Part shown: positions 14,536-14,654 of the stretch, piece by piece
Layout: the number at the start of each line of letters is the position of its first letter
How positions within the stretch are numbered: the first letter of the stretch is position 1
Program-made: the position numbers and the translations under genes
Notes under the pieces: model-generated
Databases searched by the model: none
What the model saw: only the letters and a program-made list of their open reading frames with translations
Told to the model about the DNA's origin: nothing
NCBI GenBank assembly: GCA_003560545.1
Contig: PWLK01000016.1
Coordinates: 1 to 14,654 of the forward strand
Length of the DNA stretch: 14,654 nucleotides
From: Candidatus Woesearchaeota archaeon
GTDB taxonomy: Archaea; Nanobdellota; Nanobdellia; Woesearchaeales; 21-14-0-10-32-9
Reading direction: 5' to 3'

Positions 14536-14654
14536 TACGCCCCCTCCCGCCGCAACACGACGTCGACGGTGCGCGCGAGGATGACGGCGTCGAGCCAGAT
14601 CGACCAGTTGCGGACGTAGTACGTGTCGTACTCCACGCGCTCAGGGTACGGCAC
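14532..14654 (-). CDS. C-terminus of a polyprenyl-phosphate sugar-phosphate transferase, cut by window edge
   Basis: The last 40 residues of a gene entering from the right edge. The frame reads PYPERVEYDTYYVRNWSIWL, then DAVILARTVDVVL and RREGAY before TGA at 14534-14532. This is the characteristic end of bacterial sugar transferases (WcaJ/WbaP/CpsE type, PF02397), which place a hexose-1-phosphate on undecaprenyl phosphate to start a repeat unit; the YxxRNWSxWLDxxILxRT pattern is the diagnostic part. The catalytic region lies outside the window. Its stop overlaps the CTG start of the next gene as CTGA, and GGGAGG at 14548-14543 near its end is the ribosome site for that gene. It is the expected first gene of this three-gene minus-strand run. 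Confidence 0.85.
   Translation of the reverse strand: MPYPERVEYDTYYVRNWSIWLDAVILARTVDVVLRREGAY
14543..14548 (-). promoter_or_regulatory. Ribosome binding site GGGAGG for the CTG start at 14535
   Basis: Read on the minus strand, GGGAGG is followed by seven bases and then CTG 14535. There is no ATG, GTG or TTG in this frame between here and TTG 14439, where the reading frame is already clearly protein-like. The site therefore decides in favour of a CTG start. Confidence 0.6.

Noticed and set aside
1..14654. Insertion sequence, CRISPR, tRNA or toxin-antitoxin content
   Set aside because: No transposase motif, terminal inverted repeat, regular repeat-spacer pattern or tRNA-like fold was found on either strand.

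Overview
This window is a dense, high-GC polysaccharide (exopolysaccharide, capsule or cell-wall glycan) biosynthesis locus. The GC content, GTG and possible CTG starts, almost complete gene packing and TANNNT boxes a few bases before start codons all suggest an actinomycete. A deep lineage such as Nitriliruptoria is only a guess. I see no insertion sequences, CRISPR, tRNA or rRNA. The only gap between genes is 51 bases.

Left block (1-8551, plus strand) is an eight-gene run in which every neighbour overlaps by 1 or 4 bases (TGATG, GTGA or ATGA). The order is: an alginate-lyase-family protein cut by the left edge; a small membrane-anchored protein of unknown function; a 489-residue multipass membrane protein (GT-C-like glycosyltransferase or Wzy-like polymerase); a DPM1/GtrB-like GT2 with two C-terminal membrane segments; an unusual GT-A-like protein; a Wzx/PST-type flippase; a DUF616 (TOD1/MUCI70) putative glycosyltransferase; and a rhamnosyltransferase-like GT2.

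Middle block (8523-12114): an inverted GT4 (minus strand), then two overlapping plus-strand GT4 genes. The divergent GT4 pair shares the 51-base intergenic space, which carries candidate promoters on both strands.

Right block (12086-14654, minus strand): reading leftwards from the right edge, the C-terminus of an initiating sugar-phosphate transferase (missed by simple ORF calling because its start lies outside the window), a membrane protein that looks like the transmembrane half of an ABC exporter but has no ATPase domain, and a GT2. These three are also joined by 4-base overlaps.

Together the set fits a Wzx/Wzy-type pathway (inference). The sugar transferase would put the first sugar phosphate on undecaprenyl phosphate, up to eight glycosyltransferase-like proteins would extend the unit, the flippase would export it, and the multipass protein would polymerise or decorate it. 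The lyase would trim or turn over the product. The genes least explained by known models are 1547-2140, 2137-3606, 4601-5452 and 12961-14535.
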